DNA of 8,447 nt from an uncultured Planctomycetaceae bacterium (GTDB lineage Bacteria > Planctomycetota > Planctomycetia > Pirellulales > Pirellulaceae), in contig CAIYOB010000961.1 of NCBI GenBank assembly GCA_903927685.1, positions 1 through 8,447 on the forward strand. The letters run 5' to 3'. A program made the position numbers and the translations under genes. The notes beneath the pieces were generated by a model. It had not been told where the DNA came from. It saw only the letters and a list, made by a program, of their open reading frames with translations, and searched no databases. Below, in pieces: positions 1 to 6,604 of this stretch; within the stretch, counting starts at the first letter, position 1; each line of letters begins with the position of its first letter.

Positions 1-467
1 GATTTCTGCTTCCATTCCGGGAATGTGCCCTGCAGCGTGGGACCGCCCGCAACCAACGTGCCACGGGCTCGATCGAGGGGAGTCCTCGCCGGACGCTCTT
101 CCCGGAGACGTTCGCCAACGTACACCCCGCTCAGTAACGCTCCTCCGCGACCAAAAAACGATGCCCCGGGGTTGAGGTCCCCCGAGGCATCGCCACGCCC
201 GTGCCTGCCCTCCTCTCGGTTCCGGGCTCCACCGTCTGTCCCAGTGAAGAAGGGAGCAACCGCCGTGCCAATTCGTCGGCAGGCGATTCCCCTGGAGAGT
301 TGCGGCAGTCACCGTCGAATTCCGAGCACAGGTGCTGGGAGTCGGCAGATTTCCTGGAGAGATCCGCGATATTTGGTGGATGCCGTTCCGTCGCGCCGAC
401 AACTCGGCCTGACGCGAGGGACGAAATTGCCCAAGGGTTCCTCGAACGGCCCGAAACCTTGAAGCAA
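1..467. other. Intergenic region with no convincing gene
   Basis: No protein I recognise is encoded here on either strand. A plus-strand frame (25-462) and a minus-strand frame that is open from about 308 to the window edge both exist, but their products are rich in Arg, Pro, Ser and Gly, lack domain motifs, and have no ribosome-binding site that I can see. The minus frame also has no ATG start. The one clear element is a terminator hairpin at 153-192. The rest (193-467) is the long 3' flank of the beta-helix gene that ends at 468. Confidence 0.6.
153..192 (-). terminator. Intrinsic (Rho-independent) terminator
   Basis: Positions 159-171 and 180-192 form a 13-bp inverted repeat with one mismatch around an 8-nt loop. 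On the minus strand the GC-rich stem is followed at once by six T residues (the A run at 153-158 on the plus strand). Hairpin plus U-tract is the textbook form. It faces the right way to end transcription of the beta-helix gene (stop at 468), although it lies about 275 nt downstream of that stop, so the transcript would have a long 3' untranslated region. Confidence 0.75.
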
Positions 468-2372
468 CTACTTCGCGCCCGGCACGCCAATGTACGGCGT
501 GACCGTTCCGGCGCCACGCTTGACTTCTTTGGTAATCCCCTGGCGCGTTTCCCGAATCAGCGTCGCGAACGGGTCGCCGGAGTAACAGACCTCGTTGAAG
601 AACGCGAAGACTGCGGCGTCGTCAGTCACGAACATCGGGGCCAGGGTGCCGGCCGTCGTCGTGTAACTGAACGTGCCGAAAATCTCACTCCGCCCTCCGC
701 GTTTGGTATGCACCAGTGTGCCACCGCGTTCCGTCTTGTACCCGAGAACCCAAAGATCGCCGCCGTGGTTCGTAATGTGCGTCCCTTGGTTCTCGACGTT
801 CAGTTGCCGCGCCCACACCCGCTGGCCGGGGCGAAGCTGGAAGTCACCGGTCGCCACGTCTTCCAGGAACAACCGGCCTTTCCCGTTGTGGGTGATCCGG
901 GTTTCGACACTGCGGAACACGACCGTGCGATGGGTGTTCACCTCAATCCCGCCGTTGATGGGCGAGAAGTGTTCGATCACGATCACGTTCTCGTCGCCCT
1001 CGCCGACGATGAAATCCGGCTTGGACTTGCCGTAGTAGTCGATCCAGGCGCCAGTGCCGAGCAACCGCCGCACTTTGCCGCGGATCGTGACCGGCTTTTC
1101 GATGACGTACGAGCCTGGGAAGAACACGGTCGCGGCGCCCGAGTCGATGGCCTTTTGGATGGCGGCGGACGAATCCTTGTCGCCGGTCGGGTCGGCCCCA
1201 AAGGCGTCGACCACGGCCCAGGTCTTCGGATCCTCCCAGGGCACGTCGGGCGTCTCTTCGACCGTCAAACGTAGCGACTTCGCCGGTCCGCCGAACGGGC
1301 TGGTTGCATCGTGTGAAAAATACTCTGCGATCTTTGGCCCTTCGCTGCCGGCCTTGTCCGCACCCGTGATTCGGAGCGCAGCGAAATAGTCCGGCGTCGC
1401 GACGTCGGCCAGCGCCCGCCCGTAGCCCGTGGTGGTGATGTCGCGGAGCCACAGGCGGCCGCCGTTGTAGTTGACGATGGCGGGCCGTTCTGTCGCGCCG
1501 TCGCGGCCCGCGAGCGTTGCTTCCAGTAGCGACAACGCGCCGTAGCTCCGGACGGCAGGCACGGCATTATCACTCGTCAATCCCCGGATGCTGATGGCTT
1601 GCCCGTGGTTGTCGAGGCCGAACTCCGTCTGGCCCGTGAGCTTGATGTGTTCGAAGGTTTGACTGTTCACCGCTCGCGCCGTGACGACGCCACGGCGAAA
1701 CCCCTTGACGCTTACCCGCCGCACCAGCAACGGCCCATTCATGTCGCGGTGCCCGAGGTCGAGACCGATTTCGCCCTGGCCGTCCTGCGAGATGATCTCG
1801 ACATTCCGCACCGCACCAGTGTTGTTCGAGTAGAACTGGAGTCCGATCGCGCCGGGGTTGCCGCGCCCGGCATCGAACGTCACGTCCTGGACATAGTTGT
1901 GAAACCAGTCGGCCGAACCGAACCCGCCGCACCACATGATCGCTTCCGGCTTGGCGGGGTCGGTGAACGTATCATCCTTCAGCCGGATCACGGTCTTGAG
2001 CGGGTTCTGGCCTTGCACCCAGTTGAACCCGTACGCGGTCTGCTGGTTGCTGTTCTTGTTCGTCCAGTGGAGGGTTGCGGAGACAACGTAGATGCCGTTT
2101 GGGAAGTATAGGATTTTGTGCAGGCCCATGATGTCGTTGAGCGCCTGCTGGATCGCGGCCGTGTCGTCGGTCTGCCCGTCCCCCTTCGCGTTGTAGGGCG
2201 GCTTGCGCACGTCGATGACGAAATTGGTGGCCGGAAACCGCTGATCTGCGTTCCCGTCCCGTTCGGCTTCCGTCCCTTCGGCCGCCTTGGCGGATACCGA
2301 GCCACATAACCAGAGCACGAGTCCGACCAAACACGCCCAGGTGGACTGTTGCCGTGGTGATTGAAAGTCCAT
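468..2372 (-). CDS. Secreted twin beta-helix protein, pectate-lyase-3 / GH55-like
   Basis: The product is a 634-residue protein that is probably exported. Residues 1-30 look like a Sec signal peptide, with a hydrophobic core at about 12-25 and cleavage near SVSAKA-AE. Two copies of a pectate-lyase-3-type opening follow. The first is at about 52-95 (DVRKPPYNAKGDGQTDDTAA, then an FPNGIYVV strand). The second is at about 386-428 (VVDAFGADPTGDKDSSAAIQ, then FFPGSYVI). Two such domains in one chain are the layout of GH55 beta-1,3-glucanases and related double beta-helix proteins. The rest is Gly/Asn-rich short strands, as expected for right-handed beta-helices. I cannot identify catalytic residues, so substrate and chemistry (hydrolase, lyase or binding) are open. 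The chosen ATG has GGGGGA 8 nt upstream and directly precedes the signal peptide. The gene is divergent from the sulfatase remnant and appears intact. Confidence 0.85.
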   Translation of the reverse strand: MDFQSPRQQSTWACLVGLVLWLCGSVSAKAAEGTEAERDGNADQRFPATNFVIDVRKPPYNAKGDGQTDDTAAIQQALNDIMGLHKILYFPNGIYVVSATLHWTNKNSNQQTAYGFNWVQGQNPLKTVIRLKDDTFTDPAKPEAIMWCGGFGSADWFHNYVQDVTFDAGRGNPGAIGLQFYSNNTGAVRNVEIISQDGQGEIGLDLGHRDMNGPLLVRRVSVKGFRRGVVTARAVNSQTFEHIKLTGQTEFGLDNHGQAISIRGLTSDNAVPAVRSYGALSLLEATLAGRDGATERPAIVNYNGGRLWLRDITTTGYGRALADVATPDYFAALRITGADKAGSEGPKIAEYFSHDATSPFGGPAKSLRLTVEETPDVPWEDPKTWAVVDAFGADPTGDKDSSAAIQKAIDSGAATVFFPGSYVIEKPVTIRGKVRRLLGTGAWIDYYGKSKPDFIVGEGDENVIVIEHFSPINGGIEVNTHRTVVFRSVETRITHNGKGRLFLEDVATGDFQLRPGQRVWARQLNVENQGTHITNHGGDLWVLGYKTERGGTLVHTKRGGRSEIFGTFSYTTTAGTLAPMFVTDDAAVFAFFNEVCYSGDPFATLIRETRQGITKEVKRGAGTVTPYIGVPGAK

Positions 2373-2409
2373 CCGCCTTGTCCCCCGTCACCCACTTCTG
2401 CCCGGTAAG

Positions 2410-2988
2410 TTGATTTCCCCTCTCGTCAGAATAGGCCGGCGCACAGGCTGCCGCAATGGGATGCTCAACACCAAGGCCAATTGGCCGGGCCGCATCCCGG
2501 CTGGTTCCGTCGTGAACCAGCCGCTGCACGTCGTCGACTGGTATCCCACGCTTCTGAAATTGGCCGGGGCGTCCTGGCAGCAGCCTTTGCCGGTGGACGG
2601 CCGCGACGCCTGGAAGACCATCGCTTCCGGGAAGCCCTCGACCCACGACGAGATCCTGCTCAATGCCACTCCCTTGGCCGGCGCCATTCGCCGTGGAGAC
2701 TGGAAGCTGGTGCTCAACGGCACCCGCGAACATAACGACGGCAAGGACCCGGCCACGGGACGCGTGGTGGGCTGGAATGCGGAGCAGGCGGACGCGGTGG
2801 ACCGCGTCGAATTGTTCAATCTCGCCCAAGACCCCTACGAGAAATCAAACCTCGCCGACTCACAGCCGGAGAAGGTCCAGGAACTTCGAGCCCGGCTCGA
2901 CAGCTACGCCCGGTCAGCGGCCGCACCCAAGGTCGCTCCGGCTGTACCCGGGTTCAAATCACCCAAGGTCTGGGGGGAGAGCGACTGA
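2410..2988 (+). pseudogene. Arylsulfatase, C-terminal remnant (N-terminal catalytic part missing)
   Basis: Recognisable sulfatase sequence starts at about 2476 (residues A-NWPGRIPAGSVVNQPLH) and continues through VVDWYPTLLKLAG, a DWKLVLNG strand, and the C-terminal ELFNLAQDPYEKSNLAD block, ending in FKSPKVWGE. These are typical of the C-terminal subdomain of arylsulfatase A/B-like enzymes, which remove sulfate esters from sulfated glycans. The N-terminal two thirds, with the CxPxR formylglycine motif and most metal ligands, is absent. The 22 or so in-frame residues before the homology (from a TTG at 2410) do not resemble sulfatase, and neither 2410 nor the in-frame ATG at 2461 has a Shine-Dalgarno sequence. 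The deletion point lies just upstream of the divergent beta-helix gene. The fragment cannot be catalytically active; I read it as a remnant left by rearrangement. Its companion gene follows at 3114. Confidence 0.85.
2428..2456 (-). promoter_or_regulatory. Possible sigma70-type promoter for the beta-helix gene
   Basis: Read on the minus strand, TTGCGG (2456-2451) and TATTCT (2433-2428) are separated by 17 nt, the ideal spacing for -35 and -10 boxes. The matches are modest: three of six for the -35 and four of six for the -10. A start near 2421 would give a 5' leader of about 50 nt before the ATG at 2372. The site falls in the junction between the beta-helix gene and recognisable sulfatase sequence, the only non-coding space available. 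This is a weak prediction, since promoters in PVC bacteria often deviate from the E. coli consensus. Confidence 0.25.
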
Positions 2989-3001
2989 GTGGCAGGATGC
3001 A

Positions 3002-3023
3002 CGACGGCCCTCCGAGGCCGTCG
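3002..3023. repeat. Perfect 8-bp palindrome, REP-like
   Basis: CGACGGCC at 3002-3009 and its exact reverse complement at 3016-3023 flank a 6-nt loop. No T run follows on either strand, so it is not a standard intrinsic terminator, although it sits 13 nt after the sulfatase stop and could act as a transcript-end stabiliser. CGACGG-type palindromes are common intergenic repeats in Planctomycetota and Verrucomicrobiota genomes (general knowledge, not checked). Confidence 0.6.
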
Positions 3024-3034
3024 AGAAGGCGGAA

Positions 3035-3076
3035 TCCCAGACGGGCCAGAAGGTCCGTCGTACGGGCGTCCTGGGA
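3035..3076. repeat. Nested palindrome, second REP-like element
   Basis: An outer stem pairs TCCCAG (3035-3040) with CTGGGA (3071-3076) and can extend by ACG/CGT with one bulge. Inside it, ACGGGCC (3041-3047) pairs with GGTCCGT (3052-3058) around an AGAA loop with one G-T wobble. The extended outer stem and the full inner stem compete for the same ACG bases. The element lies 12 nt after the palindrome at 3002-3023 and ends 37 nt before the next start codon, so it would fall in the leader of the downstream gene if transcription begins upstream. Confidence 0.5.
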
Positions 3077-3103
3077 AAGTTCGTAAGACAATCTATGGAG
3101 ACT

Positions 3104-3109
3104 GGAGGG
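3104..3109 (+). promoter_or_regulatory. Strong Shine-Dalgarno sequence for the gene at 3114
   Basis: GGAGGG lies 4 nt before the ATG at 3114. It is the clearest ribosome-binding site in the window and fixes the start of the concanavalin-A-like protein, whose signal peptide begins at that ATG. None of the genes in the minus-strand operon has a comparable site. Confidence 0.75.
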
Positions 3110-3113
3110 AAAG

Positions 3114-3795
3114 ATGAAAATCGGCTCTTGGAGTTTGGCGTTCGCAATCGGATTGTTCTTGATGGGGACCGGTCACGCTCAGGAACAGACCGTCACCCCG
3201 GACCGGGGAAAGATCAGTGACGGCAAGACGTGGAGACTGGTGAACGCCGAGGCACAACTCGGCCAGGAGGCCGGCAAGCAGTTCGTCCGCTTGCAGGCCA
3301 AGGGAGGTGATCCAGGCAAGGTCGAGACGGCCGGTCTGGCGCTGGTCGAGGGGCTGACCTTTCGGGAAGGAACGATCGAGGTCGATCTCAAAGGCCGCAA
3401 CGTGCGTCAACACAGCTTCCTGGGCGTGACATTTCACGCGACGGATGGTACGACCTTCGAGACGGTCTACTTTCGCCCCTTCAATTTCAAAGCGGATCCC
3501 CCCCTTTCGCAGCCGAGCCGTGCAGTACACCTCGCTGCCGGAGCACCCCTGGCAGAAGCTGCGCGAGAATTCGCCGGGCGTCTACGAGCACGCCGTGAAC
3601 CCGGTCCCGGACCCGGACGGTTGGTTCCATGCCCGGATTGAGGTGACGGCAAAGACCGTTCGTGCATTCGTCAACGACGCTCAGGAGCCCAGACTCGTCG
3701 TGGATCGTTTGACCGACCGGGAAGCCGGCGGGGTCGGACTGTGGGTCGGCGTCTTCGACGGCGAGTATGCGAACCTGCGCATCATCCCGAAGTAG
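3114..3795 (+). pseudogene. Secreted concanavalin-A-like (LamG/DUF1080-type) protein, frameshifted
   Basis: The protein starts at 3114 with a clear signal peptide (hydrophobic core at residues 8-19, predicted cleavage GHA-QE after residue 22). A beta-sandwich pattern follows, with GLTFREGTIEVDLKGR and GVTFHATDGTTFETVYFRPF as its most typical strands. The frame then breaks in a seven-C run at 3498-3504. Dropping one C joins it to the downstream frame, giving PFRSRAVQYTSLPEHPWQKL, then VPDPDGWFHARIEV, FVNDAQEPRLVV and GGVGLWVG, ending in NLRIIPK at 3795. The restored protein has 226 residues and reads as one domain, so the downstream half clearly belongs. As written, the first frame ends at 3641 with an unrelated tail (175 residues). 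Such proteins are found beside sulfatases and glycosidases in PVC bacteria and probably bind or cleave glycans at the cell surface; the precise activity is unknown. The extra C may be a sequencing error, a true mutation, or slippage. Confidence 0.8.
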
Positions 3796-3832
3796 CAGGT
3801 TTCGAGACTTTCGCCGAGGACGGGGAACGAGT

Positions 3833-3872
3833 GCGAGCCGCCGTTCGAAGGACCTCGCGTCCGGCGGCTCGC
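3833..3872. repeat. Perfect 11-bp inverted repeat with inner stem
   Basis: GCGAGCCGCCG (3833-3843) is exactly repeated in reverse complement at 3862-3872, around an 18-nt spacer. Within and overlapping the spacer, GGAC (3850-3853) can pair with GTCC (3859-3862). It starts 37 nt after the stop of the concanavalin-A-like gene. No T run follows on either strand, so it is either a non-canonical terminator or another REP-like repeat. Confidence 0.6.
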
Positions 3873-3885
3873 TCCAGATCCGTGC

Positions 3886-3913
3886 GAAAGTTGTCTGCCG
3901 AAAGTTGTCTGCC
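3886..3913. repeat. 14-bp perfect tandem duplication
   Basis: The unit GAAAGTTGTCTGCC occurs twice head to tail (3886-3899 and 3900-3913), followed by a partial third-like stretch (GAGTTGCC). It is in non-coding sequence between the 11-bp inverted repeat and the metallophosphoesterase stub. Replication slippage is the simplest origin. Confidence 0.8.
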
Positions 3914-4015
3914 GAGTTGCCTGATGGTTGCCCGGGTGTTGCGCTCCGAGCATTCCTCCTTTCAGCAATCGCTATCGGAGGGCGTGCGGACATAGGTGAG
4001 TTCCTGGTTCTGCCC

Positions 4016-4264
4016 ATGGCCCTGTTGATCCTGTCCGACATCCACGGCAACGGGCCGGCGCTCGAAGGTATACTTCAGTATGAGCCGTCCGTCGAGGCCA
4101 TTGCCTTTTGCGGTGATGCAGTGGACTTCCGTTTCGCTAGGACCGACATGGTGACGGGCGCTGGCTTTTCAAAGATGGGATCGATGGGAGATTCCGCAAA
4201 GCTGGGGGCCGTTGGGCAGGACACTAAGGCCAAGCACAACGGGGCGATGCGGGACGCAAACTGA
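4016..4264 (+). pseudogene. Calcineurin-type metallophosphoesterase, N-terminal stub
   Basis: From the ATG at 4016, the first 38 residues match the start of a YfcE/MJ0936-like metallophosphoesterase. A hydrophobic strand leads into SDIHGN (metal ligands Asp8 and His10), then PALEGIL, and the second metal motif CGDAVDF (Gly33-Asp34). Family members run on for about 150-250 residues with GNHD and GHTH motifs. Here the similarity stops at about residue 38 (nt 4127), and 44 unrelated residues rich in Gly, Met and Lys follow before TGA at 4262-4264. Four of the usual metal-ligand blocks are therefore missing and activity is not expected. The only nearby Shine-Dalgarno-like sequence (AGGTGAG, 3994-4000) is 15 nt from the ATG, farther than usual. 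The stub converges on the GxGYxYP gene with only four bases between the two stop codons, too little for a terminator. Confidence 0.75.
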
Positions 4265-4268
4265 GAGG

Positions 4269-6524
4269 CTATTGCTTTTGGATGCCTATCGGTTCAGCGG
4301 AGGTTGTTGAATGCGGTTCGAGTTTCGAAATCACCATGTAGTCTCCCGGCTTTGCGTCGGAGAAGATCAACTGGATTTGGGGAAGGATTTCCCCGCGTCG
4401 AATCTTGGCGATGACCCGTGGATCAAAGTCCGAGCGATACACGCCGCCGGGGTAAGGACCGTCCTTCAGGCACGTCGCTTGGATGCCCACAAACATGCTG
4501 GAGTTGTCCGGGCGGGCTTTGTTCACATGCAGCCCGGTCAACCGCGGTTCCCACCGGCCTCTCGTGACGGCGGCGGTCTTAACGGTCAGGCCTGTGGTGT
4601 TCGTCGGCACCTTGACGTTCGTCAGAGAAATTCCGCCCCAGGTTTGGTTGACCAGTTCGATCTTCAATCCTTCCGGCACGCGAGTCACTCTAGCTCCGTT
4701 CACAGGCTTCCACACGGAAGGCTCGCGAATCAACTCCGGTGTCAGCAGAACCGGGCTGGCGACGTCGGCCTCGCGGGGAGTATCCGCAAAATCGGCTGGG
4801 GTTTGCCGAAGCAAATGCGAGAAGGTGCAAAGGTCCACGATCTGCACGCGGGCCGGATCGAGCAACGCTTGCATCTCCTTGATCATTCGCGGGGCGTCGC
4901 CTTCCAGCGAGTAGAGGATGAAGAACGCCGGTTTCTCCAGTGTGGCATGGAGATCCTGCAACTGTGTGGCAAACGCCGACGGCGTCAGTTGCTCTTGCTG
5001 GTCATGGTTGCAGGCTGGCGTGCGCGTAATCCAGTAGTGGCCGAAACCCTCGCGCAACACCGGCACGCGCCTTGCCCCGGCCTCGATGTGAAACAAGCGC
5101 CCTTGGTCCGGTCCGCCATTGGGTTTGGGGAAGATGGCTCGCACCGATGGCTGGGCCGCCATCTTCTGCCAGACATCGAGGTTGTTGCAGCCCCAGGCCA
5201 TGATCTCGTGCAAGTCCAGGTAGTCCCTCGACAAGCGCTCCGTTTCCCGCAAGAAGACATCCACCTGCGCGGGCGGCATCAGGTCGGTGTGAACATAGCC
5301 CGCGCCGGTCGGACTCATGCAGAAGTAATCGTTGGTGGTCCTGGTCTCGTAGTAGTATTCGAACAGGGTCGGGAAGTATTCGACATACGCCGGGCAGATC
5401 GCCCAGTTCATCGGCGCGGCGCCGCGCTCCGGCTTTTGCCACGCGCCCCAGTATCCATTCGCAAACAGGCGCAGCGTGTCCCCTTCATTCGAAACGAAGG
5501 CCACATAGACATTCTTCTCCGGCCTATCAATCCGCGGCCGGGTGTCTTGCTTGAACGGGAATTGTCCCCGCGACGGCACGCTGGCGATGAATGACGAGTT
5601 CCCGGCATTCTGACAATGCCCCATCGTGTGACCGTAGGCGCTATAGACTGCTTCCGCCGTGTTCCAGCCGAAGATCATCGCCGGCGCCTTGAGTCCCTCC
5701 ATGATGTTCTGAAACCATCTGAACTCCTCCGCCTGGCCAGCGTAGTCCGGCAAACCCGACAGATTGAAGATGAAGCTTCCGAATCGAAAGGGAATGTCCC
5801 CGCACGCATCCCATGAACATTCCCCGTTCGGAAGGGAGTTGTCCGGAAAAGCCTGGTTGACGCTGAATGCGCTCCGCCGGTCGCAACGAGGCAGCAGATT
5901 CGCCACAAGCCAGTCATGGACCATCCGCCGGTTGATGCCGGGACCGCCAATCCGCAAGATCATCGGCAAACGATCCAAGGCCTCCCGATGCTGCTGATAG
6001 ATCGTCTCGGAAACCGGCAGGCAGAAATTCTGGTTGGCCAGGTTGAACGCCAGCATGGCGCAATCGGACGGCTGCTCCGCATAGACAATGACTCCATTGA
6101 AATGCGGCGCGAACCGCTTCAAAAACTCCGCGAAGCTCTCCGACCGGCGGTCCACAAACGAATAACCGCGCTGCTCCTGGTAGTATTTCCTCAACATCCC
6201 GTCCGGCCCAATCCAGACCAATGGTTCGGTCCGATTGATCATGCCTTGGATGGCATGGACCAGCCACCGCTCATGAAAGGAGAACGGGTTCCAAGCATCC
6301 TTGCTGGACGGCGCTGGGTAGTCGGAAAACATCAGCACCTGTTTGGGTTGAAGACCCAAATCCGCCGCACGCACGGCCTTCTTCCGAAAGCCGTAATCCG
6401 CCTTCCATTTTGCGCCGCCAATCAGACTCGGCTGGGGCGGTTCGGCTGTTGGAGTCACCGACGCGGCATTGGCCGCCGCGAGCGCCCAGGCCAACAACAA
6501 CACAATTGGCTGCTTTATCTTCAT
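4269..6524 (-). CDS. GxGYxYP-family putative glycoside hydrolase, exported
   Basis: The product has 751 residues and starts with a clear signal peptide (MKIK, hydrophobic core at 7-19, likely cleavage after Ala20 or Ala21). The N-terminal part, to about residue 320, includes HERWLVHAIQGMINRTEPLV, typical of the GxGYxYP N-terminal domain. The C-terminal GxGYxYP domain begins near residue 338 (NVYVAFVSNEGDTLRL) and carries the name motif at 407-413 in the form GAGYVHT, inside SPTGAGYVHTDLMP. The first four motif positions agree, but the usual final Tyr-Pro is His-Thr. Residues from about 600 to 751 form a beta-rich tail with no motif I recognise. The family is predicted to be a glycoside hydrolase; I know of no well-established substrate. 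The ATG overlaps the stop of a 27-codon ORF (ATGA) and has no Shine-Dalgarno sequence, so translation is probably coupled. It is the last gene of the minus-strand operon; no terminator is visible after it. Confidence 0.8.
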   Translation of the reverse strand: MKIKQPIVLLLAWALAAANAASVTPTAEPPQPSLIGGAKWKADYGFRKKAVRAADLGLQPKQVLMFSDYPAPSSKDAWNPFSFHERWLVHAIQGMINRTEPLVWIGPDGMLRKYYQEQRGYSFVDRRSESFAEFLKRFAPHFNGVIVYAEQPSDCAMLAFNLANQNFCLPVSETIYQQHREALDRLPMILRIGGPGINRRMVHDWLVANLLPRCDRRSAFSVNQAFPDNSLPNGECSWDACGDIPFRFGSFIFNLSGLPDYAGQAEEFRWFQNIMEGLKAPAMIFGWNTAEAVYSAYGHTMGHCQNAGNSSFIASVPSRGQFPFKQDTRPRIDRPEKNVYVAFVSNEGDTLRLFANGYWGAWQKPERGAAPMNWAICPAYVEYFPTLFEYYYETRTTNDYFCMSPTGAGYVHTDLMPPAQVDVFLRETERLSRDYLDLHEIMAWGCNNLDVWQKMAAQPSVRAIFPKPNGGPDQGRLFHIEAGARRVPVLREGFGHYWITRTPACNHDQQEQLTPSAFATQLQDLHATLEKPAFFILYSLEGDAPRMIKEMQALLDPARVQIVDLCTFSHLLRQTPADFADTPREADVASPVLLTPELIREPSVWKPVNGARVTRVPEGLKIELVNQTWGGISLTNVKVPTNTTGLTVKTAAVTRGRWEPRLTGLHVNKARPDNSSMFVGIQATCLKDGPYPGGVYRSDFDPRVIAKIRRGEILPQIQLIFSDAKPGDYMVISKLEPHSTTSAEPIGIQKQ

Positions 6525-6604
6525 GGATACAAGAAGCTGACACGCTGTCCGGTCACCCCCGCGGCGAGCAGCAAGATGGTGGCTGTTCTGGGGGGAGTCT
6601 TCAT
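6521..6604 (-). CDS. 27-residue micro-ORF with a signal-like hydrophobic core
   Basis: An ATG at 6604-6602 opens a 27-codon frame. The peptide begins MKTPPRTATILLLAAG, with a basic N-terminus and a short hydrophobic stretch at residues 9-16, and ends VSFLYP. Its ATG overlaps the TGA of the upstream GH43-like gene (6603-6601), and its own TGA (6523-6521) overlaps the ATG of the GxGYxYP gene (6524-6522). It therefore spans exactly the gap between two enzymes and would let ribosomes pass from one to the next without a Shine-Dalgarno sequence. It may be a coupling leader peptide, a small membrane peptide, or the leftover signal peptide of a lost gene. Expression is not shown; the case rests on the two overlaps and the signal-like composition. 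Confidence 0.45.
   Translation of the reverse strand: MKTPPRTATILLLAAGVTGQRVSFLYP

Noticed and set aside
1..308. Minus-strand frame open for about 100 codons up to the window edge, Gly-rich
   Set aside because: It has no ATG, no ribosome-binding site and no recognised motif, and the intrinsic terminator at 153-192 would sit inside it. In GC-rich DNA an open stretch of this length is unremarkable.
201..1274. Long plus-strand open frame of 357 codons
   Set aside because: It lies mostly antisense to the beta-helix gene, whose signal peptide and domain repeats are clear. The plus-strand product has no domain motif and owes its openness to GC-rich codons on the other strand.
1972..2829. Minus-strand open frame spanning the sulfatase remnant and the start of the beta-helix gene
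   Set aside because: It runs antisense to clear sulfatase sequence and out of frame with the beta-helix protein, and shows no motif of its own.
3498..3504. Programmed ribosomal frameshifting at the seven-C run
   Set aside because: There is no supporting family tradition of frameshifting in these secreted proteins, no upstream internal Shine-Dalgarno sequence that I can see, and no clear downstream pseudoknot. An indel in a homopolymer is simpler.
2989..4015. Insertion sequence or CRISPR array in the repeat-bearing gaps
   Set aside because: No transposase coding sequence, terminal inverted repeats with target duplication, or regularly spaced direct repeats are present. Only isolated palindromes and one two-copy tandem repeat were found.
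4311..5594. Long plus-strand open frame of 427 codons
   Set aside because: It is fully antisense to the GxGYxYP gene. The translation is rich in Arg, His and Gly without a recognisable fold, as expected for a shadow frame.
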